DNA from: Ciona intestinalis
Taxonomy: Eukaryota; Chordata; Ascidiacea; Phlebobranchia; Cionidae
DNA: 64,000 nucleotides
Assembly: GCF_000224145.3 (NCBI RefSeq)
Contig: NC_020178.2
Coordinates: forward strand, 454,986-518,985
Direction of reading: 5' to 3'
Below the pieces are notes generated by a model. The model was given only the letters and a program-made list of their open reading frames with translations, was not told where the DNA came from and ran no database searches. Positions 46,094-59,624 of the stretch are shown here, piece after piece; position 1 is the first letter of the stretch, and each line of letters starts with the position of its first letter. Both the position numbers and the translations under genes were made by a program.

Positions 46094-49000
46094 TTACCGC
46101 ACCAAACGCCCGCCAGTGTGAATGACCGTTTTACTGGGCGATGTTACAGGACTGTTATGCCTATGCCATACTGTAGCATTGCTGTTCGTAGTGTTTTGGT
46201 TCCGTAAACCGATTAGTTCCATTGGCGGCACAGGCGGCGCTTCCTGCCTTTCAGATCGGGAATTTTTTGAATTTTGGCGGCGAAGCACAGGCCCATCGGC
46301 CGGCCGATCGGTTAGATAATTCTCGATGTAATTTTCGGCGCATCGGTTACGGCTTGGGGGACGTGGGAGTGTGTTATGTTTTGGTGTCGATTCTAAATCG
46401 GTACGAGGGGGCACTGGAGGGCAGTCGAGATCATCGCTGGTGATTCGTTTTAAGCGTAACGTGACGTCACCGCCCATGTCGCTCGCGTTCCACGGAAAAC
46501 TGAAAACAAAAAACAATATTTAGGCGTAAATTTAAATTGTGAAATAATTGAACTGTCGATGTATTTATCTCTTCGAATACAGTAGCGAATTCAAACAACT
46601 AAGAAAAGGGAATTGGCAACAAAATACAGTCGTTAGAAACATGCTACCGGTAAAAACTACTAAAATGAATGCGAATTTTTAAATGTTACCAATTTCTCTA
46701 TCAAACTTGTAAAAGCCCCATTGAATTTAGTAAATATCAGTCAAACTTAACCTGTCAATCAAACACAACCTGTCAATCATTTATCACCTGTCAATCAAAC
46801 ACAACCTGTCAATCATTTCTCACCTGTCAATCACCCATTCTGTTGGATCAGCCCATGGTTTGGGCGTCCCTTCCGCTGATTGGCGGATTCTTCTCACGGC
46901 AGCGATGACGTAGGGTGCGATCACGTGATTCCAAACTTGTACAAACCACGTGCATGAAGAGTAAAACTCGACCGGAAATGACGCGAAAACACGCGGACCT
47001 ATTTGAAAATCGAGTTAGTATGTAAAGCGAGTTAAAACCAGAAAATTCGTGTTTTGAAACGCGAACAAATCTAAAAAAAGCGAGATAATAGGGTAAATAA
47101 GAAAAAACGCCAAATAAATGTAACAAAATCCCCCAAAAGCGCGAAAAAAACATACCTATCGTGACGTCAGCAGCACATTGCGCCTCGAGACACCTGTTCA
47201 CTTGGTGCCAGCAGAGAGGCAGCCACGTGATAACTCGTAAAGTGTTTTGAAATTCGTCCTTGGGAGTTTCTTTACCCCCGACTCTACATTCGACCACCGC
47301 TTTCCTAGATTTAAGATTTCCATGAAATATATCTTTAATAATGTTTCTATGGGACGTTACTACATTTCGCAGTGTGTAAGATAGGACACCGTTGGCACAT
47401 GATATCCCATATTTCCTAATCATGTTTTTAACAATTAACAAAAAAAATGTTTTTAGGTCGTGAGAATACGGTTGTATTATTCTACTATAAACTAAATCTT
47501 TACCAGTTATAATCTGTATAGGATATATAACCAACAAATAATTTTTCTAAAGGTATTGAGTAAAATTTAAAGACATCAAATTCGATAAAATAAATGTTGA
47601 GCAATTCCTTATACGGCGTTATATTGAAAACCAACGTGCACGTAGTGACATATACCTTAAAAATCGCGCTAAATAATCCTTCACGTGCGCGCTGTTGTTT
47701 TTGCACGAAATCCAAGTGAATTCGTCTCTGTGTTCTTCTGCCCTATGAGCCTTGCCTTGTAGTATTGTACCTATAGTTGAACAACATGTTATTTTCATGA
47801 CGGCACAGTGGTTATGGGTTCGAGGCTTGATGCTGCTACCGTTGTGGGCGTTTGTGTTCTTGTGCAAGAAATTTAACAGCAATTGCTTTAACTCAGTGGT
47901 TAATGGGTTATCTAAAGTACTCTAAATTATCAGTCAAACGTAAAAATCCCCAATAAAAAAAACACAATTACAAATGCGGTAGCTCGTAAAGTTAACGTAA
48001 GCGGGTACGAGGTGTATAAAACAGAACAACCGTGTTATAACGACTATCATTGCCCTACAACACAAGAAAAACAAATTACATTCATTAAATTCGTTCATTC
48101 TTATATTTATTCACTCTTACATCGAATTACCTACCTATAACATATGGGCACTTCGCTTGCTGAGGCAACTGTACAATTGGCGCGTAAGTTTGAGTCAGTG
48201 ACGTCAGCAAGTGGTTGTTCTCAACGATTATGACGTAGGGTAGTGTTGAATAAGCTGACGTTTTACAAGCTTCGGCCACTTTCTTAATGTAGATTTGTAA
48301 ATCCTTTAAAAAAACTCCGTTATATATTGGCTGTATTATTAAGACGTAACATTTTTTTGTAATAACGTGACAAAAATATTGACGTGACATTTTTATAATC
48401 ACGTCACAGTTAGCATTGTTACGTAGTACCTCTTCCCCTCTTTGTTTTACGTCATAAACGAACACAGGATCCGCTGACGTAATCTGCCGACGTGCGCGCG
48501 CCACCATGTGTTGAGCGAGACTGTAAGAATAACGTCATAGTTAGTGATGACGTCACAAAATCCAATTCGAAAGTTTTCTGCTATAAATTATCGTAGGACA
48601 ATGGGACATTCTTTTAAATCTATTTTTACGAGTCGCCATTTACCAAAATAATGTTTTTACCTCTTCAAATACAGTAGCTATAAGATCATATTATTTAAAA
48701 CAGCGAAGAAAATGAAATTAAATTAAAAAGTTATATTAAAATAAGTACAAGTTAGATGCATACCTGTGCGCTAGATAGGTTTTCCCTGTACCAGAAGGCC
48801 CATGTAACATTATCCTTGTTTTGTGCATTAAACTCGTAATGTAACGCTGTAAGGTGTCGCGTGGGACTAGACTACGGAAGGCCATTAGCTCGACCGAGCC
48901 ACAAGTGGCATCTATGGAAAAAGTGACAGTTATAACTATAGTAATGTGGGGAAAGATGGGCCACCTTTAGCACATAATATCTAAATATCCTGATCGTGTT

Positions 49001-52000
49001 TTGAAAAATTAACAACGGTCTATGAGAGTCGTGAGGATATGGTTATAATTCGTCTTAAATGTTCTTCGTTTACTACCCAAAAGAAAAAAAATGAAAAGGT
49101 GTCCCATTTCCCCCACCATACTATTTGTTGCTGACAGGCATATAGTAGGTTGGGGTAAGATGGTCCATGTTTTCATTCTATTTTATCGTTTCATTTCGAA
49201 ATCGAATCGCTGAAGTAAAAAAAAAACCATTCGACAACGCATTCGATTTGCTATTGCAGAAAAAGTATCTTAACTTTGACTGTTTCTAGTTTTTAGAATG
49301 TTTTACCTTTTAACGAAATTTTCACACTGTCCACGTCGCCGACCATAAAAGCACACGGAAGCAGCTCAGGCGGCCTTGAACCCGGTATCCTTGTCTGTTC
49401 GCCGACTTTATAAAACGCAATACTGGCAATGGATAGACCAAGTCTACTGTCCCCGTCTACACACCTACAGTATTCCTGTAAAATATAAAATAAGTTTAAA
49501 AAAAAAATTAAAATGTGTGATGTCATAAAAAATGACGTCATAAATTGCTAAGCGCTGTTTTCTTGCTTTGAGTAATGGTATAGTACTGTGGGGTAAGATA
49601 GCACATAATATCTCATATTGTCTAATCGTGTTTTAAACAATTAACAACGCTCTTTTAGAGTTGTGGAAATAGGTTATATAATTTTGGAATTATTCTTTGT
49701 TTACTACCAAATGGGACAATAAAAACATGTCCCATCTTACCCCAACGTACTAGACATTCGTTCATAACGGCTTACCGTGAATAAGTCTCCCGTCATCTGA
49801 TCTAATTCAGCCCAGTTAGTTTTTCGAGCAACGGGTAAAGAACCGATTAAAATATCGTCTTCGTTTTTGTTTTGGCCAAACTTTATGGTATATGGGGTCT
49901 CGACAACGAAACGTATTTGTGAGCCTTCGTCCTCGCTCCCGGGCGACACCGCGCGATACAGTTTTGAACAATCTGAACACGAATGTGAATTTTTTATTGA
50001 ATTCATACATAACAAAACAAACTCTAAAAAACAAACTCAAAAAAAAATTAATACGAAAAATTAAAAAAATGCAAAAAAATCTTACCGAGTTGTAAAACTG
50101 AGGGGTTAAATGTGCTTAGCGCCTCTGGTGACGACGGGGAGTGAAACCCCCTGCCGCTGGGGGACGCTAGAGGGGAGAGTTTCAGGTGAAACGATGATGA
50201 CGGTGAAAGACTGGAATTAATGTAGCCATTGTTGACGTGGGTGCCGGCTTGTAGGCGTTCGTTTTCAAGTCGCAGGAGCTGCATTTCGTGCTGTAGAGTC
50301 GTATGTAGTCATTTAGTATTACACAACATAAATTTGAGATTGTTTTAAAATATATGCAGGTGCACAGTGGTTAGCGCGCCCGCCTATAGCCCAGAATTTA
50401 TAGAGACTTGGGCGTACGCGTTCTTGGACAAGACACCTAACGGCAATTGCTTCAATCCAATTGTAAGTTATGGGTTGTCTAAATTATCAGACATACATTT
50501 TAAAAACAAAAATTGGAATATCTGCCTAAAAAAAACTTACCTACAAAGTTACATATGTGCTAACTCTTAATCGAGCTGTATGAAACAGAACACCCACGTT
50601 ATAACGACTGTCGTTGCCCGCCACGCGAGGATAAATTAAAAAAATTTTTCATTCACGTTTTCAATGCAGTATTTTTGTCTTACTTGCATTTGTGCGATTT
50701 GGTCTTTAAGTTGGTGCAATTGATGTTGTGAAGTCAGCGCTTCTAAACGAACGTCTGTAAGTTTTCTGTCTTTTTCTTGAACTATTTGTAAAATCTCATT
50801 GTACGAAATCGATTCTTCTGATTCGCCGATCCCAGTGCTAATAGAAATATAGTTTTAGCATCTCTATTCTATATGGGTGAGGTCTCGCACTGTGTCACGC
50901 TATGGGTCCTAGGATTTAGGCTACGATTACCCCATTACCCAAACACCCTAAATGCTACCGAATAGATCTCACCAGAAAAATATCAAATAAAAGCGTGGCT
51001 GTTAAACCCACAATAACCTAAAAGTCTGCCCCTATATATTACGTAATATAAAACCATTGTTACCTCGCGCTTCTGAAGCTACGTCGCGACGAATTCGGTG
51101 ACGTCATACACCCTGAATCGTCCGCATCTGTGAACTCTTGACCCGAGTTGTTTGATTGTGACGTCTTACTGCTTTTTGAGAATGCAGATTTTAACGGTAG
51201 CTGTAAAAGAATTTTTAACGGATTTAAATGTGTTGGTTATAATTGGATGGTGAACGGCATTTTTGCCAAAGTCATACTTGGTGCCCGCTTACGAGTTATC
51301 AAGTATGTAACTTTGCTAGTTACGGCGAAGCAGGCACGCGCCAGTATTGGCCTATCCCCCAACACCCAGAATGCTCTGTTTAACAATACGTTTGGTCTGT
51401 GTTATCTCGACTGTTATATAGTACTGTGGGGTATGGTGGGACACCTTTAGCACATAATATTCAAACATTCTGATCTTGTTTTAAGCAATTAACAACGATC
51501 TATGGGAGTCGTAAGGACACGGTTTAATAAGAAAATAAAATGAAAAGGTGTCCCATCTTCCCCACCCTACTATAGTAAAATTGTGTTTTCCAAAAATTGG
51601 AAAAATGATTTTTTTTGTAATATCTTATCATACCCATCGTTTTTTCTTGTGTTTTCCGTCGCTGTCGCCGCTGCTTCCCGAACTTGCAGATGACACGCTT
51701 GAATGACTTGCGTGGGAACTCATGGAGGACAAACTTCCGGATGAAATTCGTTTGTTAATCGGCGAATTAGGCGAGAGTGCATCTAGAAATTTAAAATACA
51801 TTTTTTAGGGATTTTAGCATATAGTACTGTAGGATAAGATGGATACCGTAAACACATAATATCCCATACTTCCTAATCGTGTTTTTAAGAATTATCAACG
51901 CTCTTTTTAGAGTCGTAAGGATATGCATGTATAATTCTGTAATTATTCTTTGTTTGCTACCAAATTGTACGATAAGAGAAAAAACCTGGACAATCTTATC

Positions 52001-52490
52001 CCAACCTAATACATTTTAAAACAGGCTAATTCTTCCTACATAAAATCTATTTCCGTACTCTGGCTTTGAACCTAGAACCCCTAATGCGATGCAATTGATA
52101 CAAAATACGTCCATAATGTACAAAATCCCCTTTGGCGTTTTTACTTTGAAGTGTATTGTCGTATATTTGTTATTCAGCACAAATAAGTAGTATGGTAAAA
52201 TACAAGACCACAAAAGCGTCATTTTCTTTGTTGTCGAACTTACCGAAATGTCGCGCCGACGACAGCACTGGTGCCGAATACGCCGAACCGGAACCCCAAT
52301 GGTTTTGTTCAGACGTTGTATACGTTGGGTCAGAATGCGGCGTGGTGTTCGCGCTTTTTGACTCCGAGAAAGAAAACACGCTTGCCGGGCTTGGGGCGGT
52401 TGAATTCCCCGCAGAACGTTCAGCTTTAGCCCGAAGTTCTTCAATTGTTTTTCTCAATTTATCCAACTCATTTTCTTCTCTTTGCTCCAT
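46094..52490 (-). CDS. NAV: Neuron navigator (NAV) family protein, short form, 859 aa
   Basis: NAV proteins are cytoskeleton-associated proteins with a C-terminal AAA-type ATPase, active in neurite and cell migration. Exons (minus): 52490-52244, 51782-51634, 51200-51064, 50837-50684, 50290-50086, 49972-49776, 49475-49307, 48911-48764, 48520-48403, 48303-48135, 47770-47656, 47346-47156, 46998-46824, 46499-46094; phases sum to 859 codons. The start ENELDKLRKTIEELRA matches an internal coiled coil of human NAV2. Then a Ser-rich stretch and KHKKKRW, a second coil (KLTDVRLEALTSQHQLHQL), ELLPCAFMVGD, Walker A GPSGTGKT (about 458-465), KCPYVIG, WLPLCWHQVNRCLEA and WADPTEWVID. The Walker B-like strand reads VIIVEN rather than VIILDN. 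The proline-rich C-terminus (CPPVPPR, APPVPP) is unlike vertebrates. The N-terminal CH domain is absent; an in-frame TGA lies 11 codons before the ATG, but upstream exons splicing into 52510 are not excluded. Confidence 0.9.
46750..46830 (-). repeat. NAV: Five tandem copies of a splice-donor sequence, 18-bp period
   Basis: TTGACAGGT occurs five times at exact 18-base steps (minus strand, starting at 46830, 46812, 46794, 46776 and 46758). The first is the exon end plus 5' splice site of the NAV exon 46998-46824 (CAG|GTGAGA); the later ones are in the intron with weaker GTTGTG, GTGATA and GTTAAG. Confidence 0.88.
47798..48095 (+). mobile_element. SINE with deleted head centre, NAV intron
   Basis: GGCACAGTGG is joined directly to TTATGGGTTCGAGGC, so the two pol III boxes are only a few bases apart and this copy should be promoter-dead. 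The body and 3' module follow. Confidence 0.75.
50352..50640 (+). mobile_element. SINE, B box lost, NAV intron
   Basis: The head GCACAGTGGTTAGCGCGCCCGCC is intact, but the B box region is replaced by ATTTATAGAGACTTGG. It separates the second-coil exon (50837-50684) from the next exon. Confidence 0.75.
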
Positions 52491-52900
52491 TTTTTTACTA
52501 GTTTTTTTTTTCTCTAAAACCCGTCAATTTTTCTGCAAAAACATCAATCTTTTATTTTTCTCTATATTGCTTTGGTACAAAAAAGTAAAAAAGTTAGTAC
52601 ACCGCTAAAATACGCCTAAAAAGTCGTTAAAATATACTCTTACGCTAAGAACTCTCTAGAAAACGAAATATAACGTATAGTAGCACACCGCACAACTAAA
52701 TAACACTGGACTAATGCTATAAACCTCTAATGGAAAACATCTGATCCAGATTATTTTACAAATGACTCATAATTAATCCAATACTGACTTCTGTTGCGTC
52801 TCAATTGAATTAAACCCCTAACCCCAAGACTTTCTCCTGTTATGTGACGTCATTTTGGGTGACGTCATCAAAACAAAATGTACCCAATTATAGCTAGTGT
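52491..52900 (-). promoter_or_regulatory. NAV: NAV upstream region with paired CRE sites
   Basis: Two perfect TGACGTCA octamers (52845-52852 and 52860-52867), 15 bp centre to centre, sit about 360 bp before the NAV ATG. Such pairing on one face of the helix suggests CREB/ATF control, by inference. No TATA box is evident. Confidence 0.45.
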
Positions 52901-53384
52901 ATAAATTATTTAACTATATAATCTATGAGGTATACTTTTGAGCATAGCAAGATTTGTTATTGAGTTTATAAAACTGTATCCTCACGACTGTTAATATTTG
53001 TTTAAAACACGATCAAGGTATTTGAATATTATGTGCTAAAGGTGTCCCGACTTCCCCCTCCCTACTATTTTTGGGCGATTTTGTGAAACTAAACATTTTG
53101 TACATCTGTTGTAGTTTAAATACTTGTGTTCTACTAGTCGTTAGATGAATTATGGTGATTCGTCCCCTTGGCATTTTACTGTGGTTTGACGCTCTGGTTA
53201 ACGCATATTTCGCGGCAATTAACGCCCTAAAAAGAGAAATAGTTTGCAGCATACGTTGTACAAATTAACTCGGCGGTAAGTTTTCCTGCCGAAAAGCCGC
53301 TTTTGATAATTCCTGGTGTTTTGAAACGGAATCTCTGTGGTTACTTGCCGAAAACGCTAAGAATTTTAAATTTAGCTCAGCGCA

Positions 53385-53665
53385 AAAACAGCAATTAGAG
53401 CGGCTGTCTTTAGCGCAAAAGTTTTGGGTTCGAGGCTTGGTGCTGCTACTATGTGGGCGTATGTGTCCTATACAACAAGACACTTAACGACAGCTGCTCC
53501 AATTCAGTAGTTAGTTATAGGTTTTCCAAAATTTAATTTTAACTTAAAAAAAATCTAGTACTCACGCATATACATGGAAACTCGTAAGCAGACATGAGGT
53601 GTATGAAACAGAACACCCGTGTTAACGATATAGACATTTCCCGGCGCTCGAGGATAAATAAGTTA
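53385..53665 (+). mobile_element. SINE copy upstream of NAV
   Basis: Diverged head with B box GGGTTCGAGGC, GCTGCTACTATGTGGGCG, and a 3' module ending TTACATTAATTCATTC. Confidence 0.7.
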
Positions 53666-56600
53666 CATTAATTCATTCTTTCAAAGTTCGATGTTTTGTC
53701 TGTATTGTCATATATATTTGGTTGTTTGCTATGGTGGCTTTTGCTTTAACTAGTTCTCAATGGCTATTATACGCTATGACGTGTTTTTGTACTCGAGTAA
53801 CATCTGCAATTGTTAGCTGACAATAGAGCTAACGTCACAATCGAAATAATCAATGGAATTTTATCCGGAAAACAGATTACGGGACAAAAAGGGCACAGAT
53901 AAAAAGCCGGGACCAAAACAAAGTACCTTAAAATGCCAAAATAGCACGTGCTGTTAAATAAATACACTTCGTTGAGCATTTTGCACGCAGATAAATACAT
54001 TTCCTCTTTACAAAATAACAAATTCCTCAAAATAATTCTATTTTCTTTATACAAAATGACAGAAAAATTCGGCTAAAACTAAACAAAATTTAAAACAGTA
54101 GTAAAACCTGCGCAAAAAAACTGCATTTTTTGCTTTTTATTGCCTAAAATGCTGTCCAAAAGCTTCGCTGCTAACTAAATGTTCCATTATTGGTGCGCAT
54201 TTTTTGTCATTTTCACAAAAAAAAAACACCATAAATCTTAAATTTAAATTAAAATCAAGACGTTTTATTAAATACAGCGCAAAATAAGTGCATTTTTTGC
54301 TTTACTTCTTAAAATGCGCCTAAAAGCGTTGCTGCAACACGAACAAAGAGTTCTGAAACCCCTGCCATCTCCAATACATTATTGGCTTAATAGGTTTTAT
54401 TTTAAATCCTCATATCGACCCCGCTATATCCTACACGCGAACCGGCGCTATGGCCAAAATCGAAAATTTGGATTTTTTTTCTTGGGGCAAAAGGGGTTTG
54501 TTTTCATTCTCCTCATCGTCCCATTTTATAGTATTTTATTTCTTTATAAAACACAAAACATTACGATTTTTAAATTAGGTTTAAAATAATGAGCATAGTA
54601 TACTGTGGGGTAAGATGGATACCGTAAGCACATAATATCCCATATTTCCTAATCGTAATTTTAACAAATAACAACGCTGTTTTTAAGTCGTGAGTCGTTT
54701 TAAGTCGTGTTTAAGTCGTTTTAAAATTCCGTACTTTTTTTTACCACCAAAAAAGAGAATGAAAACATGGACCATCTTACCCCACCCTACTATCAAAGCT
54801 TTCATATACAATACAGTTATTGCAAAACTATTACTTTTAAGTATAATTACTCCAAAATATTACGCCCACAGCAAAAAATTAAAGTCTAAAATACTTTAAC
54901 CATAGTTCACCCTTCTTAAAAACTTTAAATATTTCTGCCTTACTCTATTATCGATATTTGCCCCTTTCGCCACTAAAATCGTTCAAAATCGAGTCAAAAT
55001 ACGTCACAATAGCGACACGTCAATCAATCAATGATCTAGGATAAGAAAATTTGGTGAGGTCTTAATTTAATTAAAGGGCGAACGACGTTTTACTTAAAAC
55101 CTATGCGACCTAAGTTCGCCTCTATGTACCAGTAACTACGCAAAGGAACCCATGTCCCATTGGATCTAAGATCAGAATAGACTTTTAACTGACATTAAAT
55201 AATTATATATAAAATGCAAAAATCAATAATACGAATCGTTTAAAAATGAAGCTACTATATTACAATGCAGTTTATGTTTACACGCTACGAGTATAAACTA
55301 CTTAAGTAGAAGTGTCAAATAAAAGCGTGGCTGCTAAACCCAAAATTAATACTTTCCCTCAAGGAGTTTTTACTGCTAATGCCCTTCTCTTCGTTGTTTT
55401 ATTATTCTGATCTTCGCTATTGCATTCAGAGACATCAATTAAATTTACAAAATATTTAGACACATTAAATTTATTTAAAGGTAAAATTTAATCCATTAAA
55501 AATTACAAATTGTACATACACGTTAAAACAGCTGTCTTAAACTGAAAACCGAATTTTAAATTAACAAGATCAACCAAGTCTGACCTTAAACTTGTAACCT
55601 AATCAATGTTATAGTGAACAGCTGTGCCGAGCTACTACCGTTCAATCATGGTAAAACTAAAGTCTCACGTTCGAAGTGTACTCATAAATTTCGAAAGCAC
55701 TCGCCGTTTTTCACTAAAGGTTAATTGCGTTTTATGCTGTACAGCAGCGCGTACTGTGCTCTAGGCAGATATATTGTACTGTGGGGTAAGATGGATACTG
55801 TAAGCACGTAATATCCCATATTTCCTAATCGTGTTTTAACAATTAACAACGCTCTTTTAGAGTCGTGAGAGAATGGTTATAGGTACATCTGCGCAAACTA
55901 ACTGCCTTTTCTTTTCTTATAACGCTGTCTAAAAGCTAGGCTGCTATTCTATGCTAAAAAAAACGAAATATTTGTCTGTTCTTGATACAAAATAGCAGTG
56001 TAGTTTTAAATCATCCTGGGGTGTCGGGGTAATGGGCTAACTGTTATCTAAATCTCAAATTCCTTGACGTGCCTCGCTGTAAGACCTCATTTCACATAGA
56101 ATAGAACGGTATACATGCATGTCATGCTTAAAATGCATTACCAGTTCACCACAAATACAAACACAGATGTAGAATGGACTTTACCACGTTCCAAAGGTCA
56201 GATGCTGTATTTTCGAGGCAATAATTACTTTATTACTATATCCCTTTTACGTTCTAACACCTCTAGGCATGAATAATAACAATTCTTGAATTGGAAACAA
56301 CAGCAAAAAAAAAAAATTCAAAACAAAACTTGATGATATCTCTTCAAAATAATCCAAATATTGAATAATAACTATATATGGTAATTTGGGGTAATATAGG
56401 CTACTCTATTTTTTTATTCGCCTTTTTATCCCATTTAATAGTAAACAAAGATTTTTTACAGAATTAAAAAACCGTATCCCCACGACTCTAAAAAGCGTTA
56501 TTATTTGATAAAAACATGATTAGAAAATATGGGATATTATGTGCTAACGGTATCTATCTTAACACACAGTATTATAATTCCTATTCTGTTAAAATACAAC

Positions 56601-59219
56601 CTTTTATTCGTTCATTTGGTGCTGTTGTAATACTTCTAGTTGAGCTAACCTCACGCATGCCATGCTAACAGCTTAACAACTGTATCTCTAGGCCTATAAG
56701 CTTTTCTTTGATCTAATCCATGATAAGGGTTTCACAGATGTCACCCTTGACACGTGTCACTCATTTCAACATATTGACAGCTCCTTAAAAGCCGAGGTCA
56801 AGAGTTCACGTAATCTTTAACTTTTCGACACTTCTTATACACATACTCCCGTTTATAACTTAATCCGTATATTATTTTGACTTTTGCGTTTGATTAAACG
56901 TTTTGTTATATAACAGTCTAACTTTTGAAAGCCAATTAAATAGTTCGCCTTTTTTTACATAATTTGTAACAGTTTAAAACAATATGTTTACGCTATAAAA
57001 GAATATAAAATAGCCACATTTTCTCATAAAACACATAAAATGCATAATTTCTCCTAAAAAATAGAAAAAAACATAAGATTTAAATCATTTTTCAAAAAAT
57101 CGATCTAACACAATGAAAGTTAGTACGCAATTTTGTTCATATAAAGTTAAACACTTATTGCAAATAGCATAATAAGCCTATAGTATAAATGTATTATTAA
57201 TACATACCTTCTGTATCTTTTTAACACTTCTTCGTTTTTCGCCTCTGTGATAATGACGTAACTATAGCTATTATGACGTATCCTTCCGCAGCAGCAAAAT
57301 ATGCTACGTCTCCAAAAGCAGTTAACAAAATACTACTTGCAAATAAATCTTAAAATAATTGCTAAGCACAAAAATGGCTGGAAAATGACAAGTCGTTATA
57401 AGTTATCCTAATTTTTTTAAATATATAGTAGGGTGTAGAAAGATAGAACAATTTTATCACACATATAATATCTAAATATCCTAATCGTGTTTTAAACAAC
57501 TAACAACGCTCTTTAAAAGTCGTGAGGATACGGTTTTATAATTCTTTGAATGTTCTTTGTTTACTTCTAAATGCGACGAGAAAATAGAATGAAAAGGTGT
57601 TCCATCTTCCCCCACCCTACTATATGTATTTAGCACAATGCCTCTAAAAGCGATTTTACTTGCTTACTGTTTTGTATATGCGCGTTTTACTGAAGCTATA
57701 ACAACGTAGCTTAAAGGTATATTGATTTTTTCTTAAGTGCTTTCGATAGCGCTATTATTAATACATGAAACGCACTGAGTACTTAGTGCCCGTATACATA
57801 CATTTATAAAGAGTATAACTAAAAAAAATTCTTAATACCTAAATAGTAGTTTGGGGTAAAATGGTTCATGTTTTTATTGCATTTGATCGTCTAATTTGAT
57901 AGTAAACAAAGAATATTCACAGAGTTATATAACCGTATCCTAGCGACTCTAAAAGAGCGTTGTCAATTGTTTAAAACACGATTAGAAAATATGGGAAATT
58001 ATATGCTATATACCAACATATTTAAATTAATACCATATATATACGTACGTTATAACACTACTGCGTTTCAACATTAAATTGTTTACAGATAAAAATCCGA
58101 CTGTTCTAACTATTTTGCTGTTTTTACTACTCAAATTTTAGCTACATGATACAAAGTATTAATGCATACATGCCTAAAAAACACTAATATTTCTACATTA
58201 AATTGTTTAAATTGTATAAAAAAAGACAGCTGCTTTGCTGATTTTCTGCAGCATTGTAAAACCGTTCAACTTTCGCCTATTCGTATTCATTGTTTTGTTT
58301 GCGCTCAAATTAAGTCGACGTGCTTCGCATTAGAGCTTACACAAACTAAGCGAAGCGTACGAGGGAAAAACTCCTGTCTGTAGCTAAGACCACAGAGCGT
58401 ATACGCTTTCACTGTCTCGTTTTCGCAAGTTTTTGCAAGATTGAAATTTGAGAAGACGTTTTTGGGCCCTAAAAGCGTTTACATTGAAATGCTATCCCAG
58501 ACAGCCAACGTCGGGTTAAATCGTTTTCTTTGCGTGTATTTTGCCGGCGCATTTTCGAGCCCGTTTTTGGTTCGAATAAAGGCGTTAAAATTTAGGTTGG
58601 GGTAAGATGGTATATGTTTCACGGGTCTTACATCGTCTCATTTAGTAGAAGACAAAGAAAATTTACAGAATTTTATAACCGCATCCTTTTTTTCTCTAAT
58701 TATTATTTTTACCATTTTTCTATTTCACTCCAAAATAAAATGCTTCCCTAGAAAAATAAACTTCCGCGCTTTGTAATTGTATTGTGGTAAACCAATAATT
58801 AATAAGGCAACCACTGGGGCTCTGTATTATTCCCTATCTCGTCACGCCGTTTGAAGTTAAAAAAATCCGCACCAATCGTTGTCAGAATTAAAATTACCTG
58901 TCTCAATTTCTCACGGATGATTTATAAAAATCCTTCGTTAAAACCTGCGATTTTTATTCGTAAAGATTGTCGCAAATTTCCACGGTACTTTCGTGGGTTA
59001 TTGTGGCTTCGCGTGACGCTTTACTGCACGGTTATTGCGTCACAATAGCAAGCAAATGAAAGCAATACGTACATATAATATAAACTACCGTGGGATCGCG
59101 TCCTTTCGTTGCTACAACATAAAAACCACATAAAACGACGCGTGTAATACCACCATAGAGAATAGGGCTATTTATACTAACGCTTATCAAAGCAAAATTC
59201 TCATACGAGAATATATATA

Positions 59220-59415
59220 TAGTACTGTGGGGCAAGATGGATACCGTTAGCACATAATTTCCCATATTTCCTAATCGTGTTTTTAACAATTAACAACGCT
59301 ATTTTAAAGTCGTGAGGATACGCTTATGCTTTTTTGTAAATATTCTTTGTTTACCACCAAATGGGACGATAAAAGTGAATGAAAACATGGACCATCTTAC
59401 CCCAACCTACTATAC
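59220..59415. mobile_element. Best-preserved subfamily T MITE
   Basis: Both asymmetric ends are clear: TAGTACTGTGGGGCAAGATGG at 59220 and CCATCTTACCCCAACCTACT at 59391, flanked by TATA. The interior GTGTTTTTAACAATTAACAA is the subfamily consensus. Confidence 0.85.
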
Positions 59416-59624
59416 TTTGTTTAAAATACTTGTATACGCTTGTACCTCAATTTAACTCCATTTTCAGAATTTTTTACCGTTCCTCACTTAAATTCTGCTA
59501 AATTTTAATTCTTTACTACGCTTACACTCGAAACAGCTAAACGCGTAAATAAAACTCTATCTCAATAGTCCATAATACGTCACAATACCGCATTACACGT
59601 CACAATCGCGCTCTCATACTGCTC

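Noticed and set aside
46122..46443. Plus-strand open frames of 65 and 73 aa
   Set aside because: Opposite-strand shadows of the NAV last exon, which has clear homology and phase.
46848..47537. Single 229-aa minus-strand open frame
   Set aside because: It reads two true NAV exons (47346-47156, 46998-46824) plus the intron between them; the second exon's true frame is different.
52156..52608. Plus-strand open frame of 150 aa
   Set aside because: Shadow of the NAV first exon; no family similarity and it extends into low-complexity sequence.
53767..54054. Minus-strand 95-aa hydrophobic, Cys-rich open frame
   Set aside because: Looks membrane-like, but composition follows the AT-rich DNA and there is no similarity I can name.
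54314..54589. Open frame of 91 aa upstream of NAV
   Set aside because: No recognisable motif, ends in T/A-rich sequence, no splice context.
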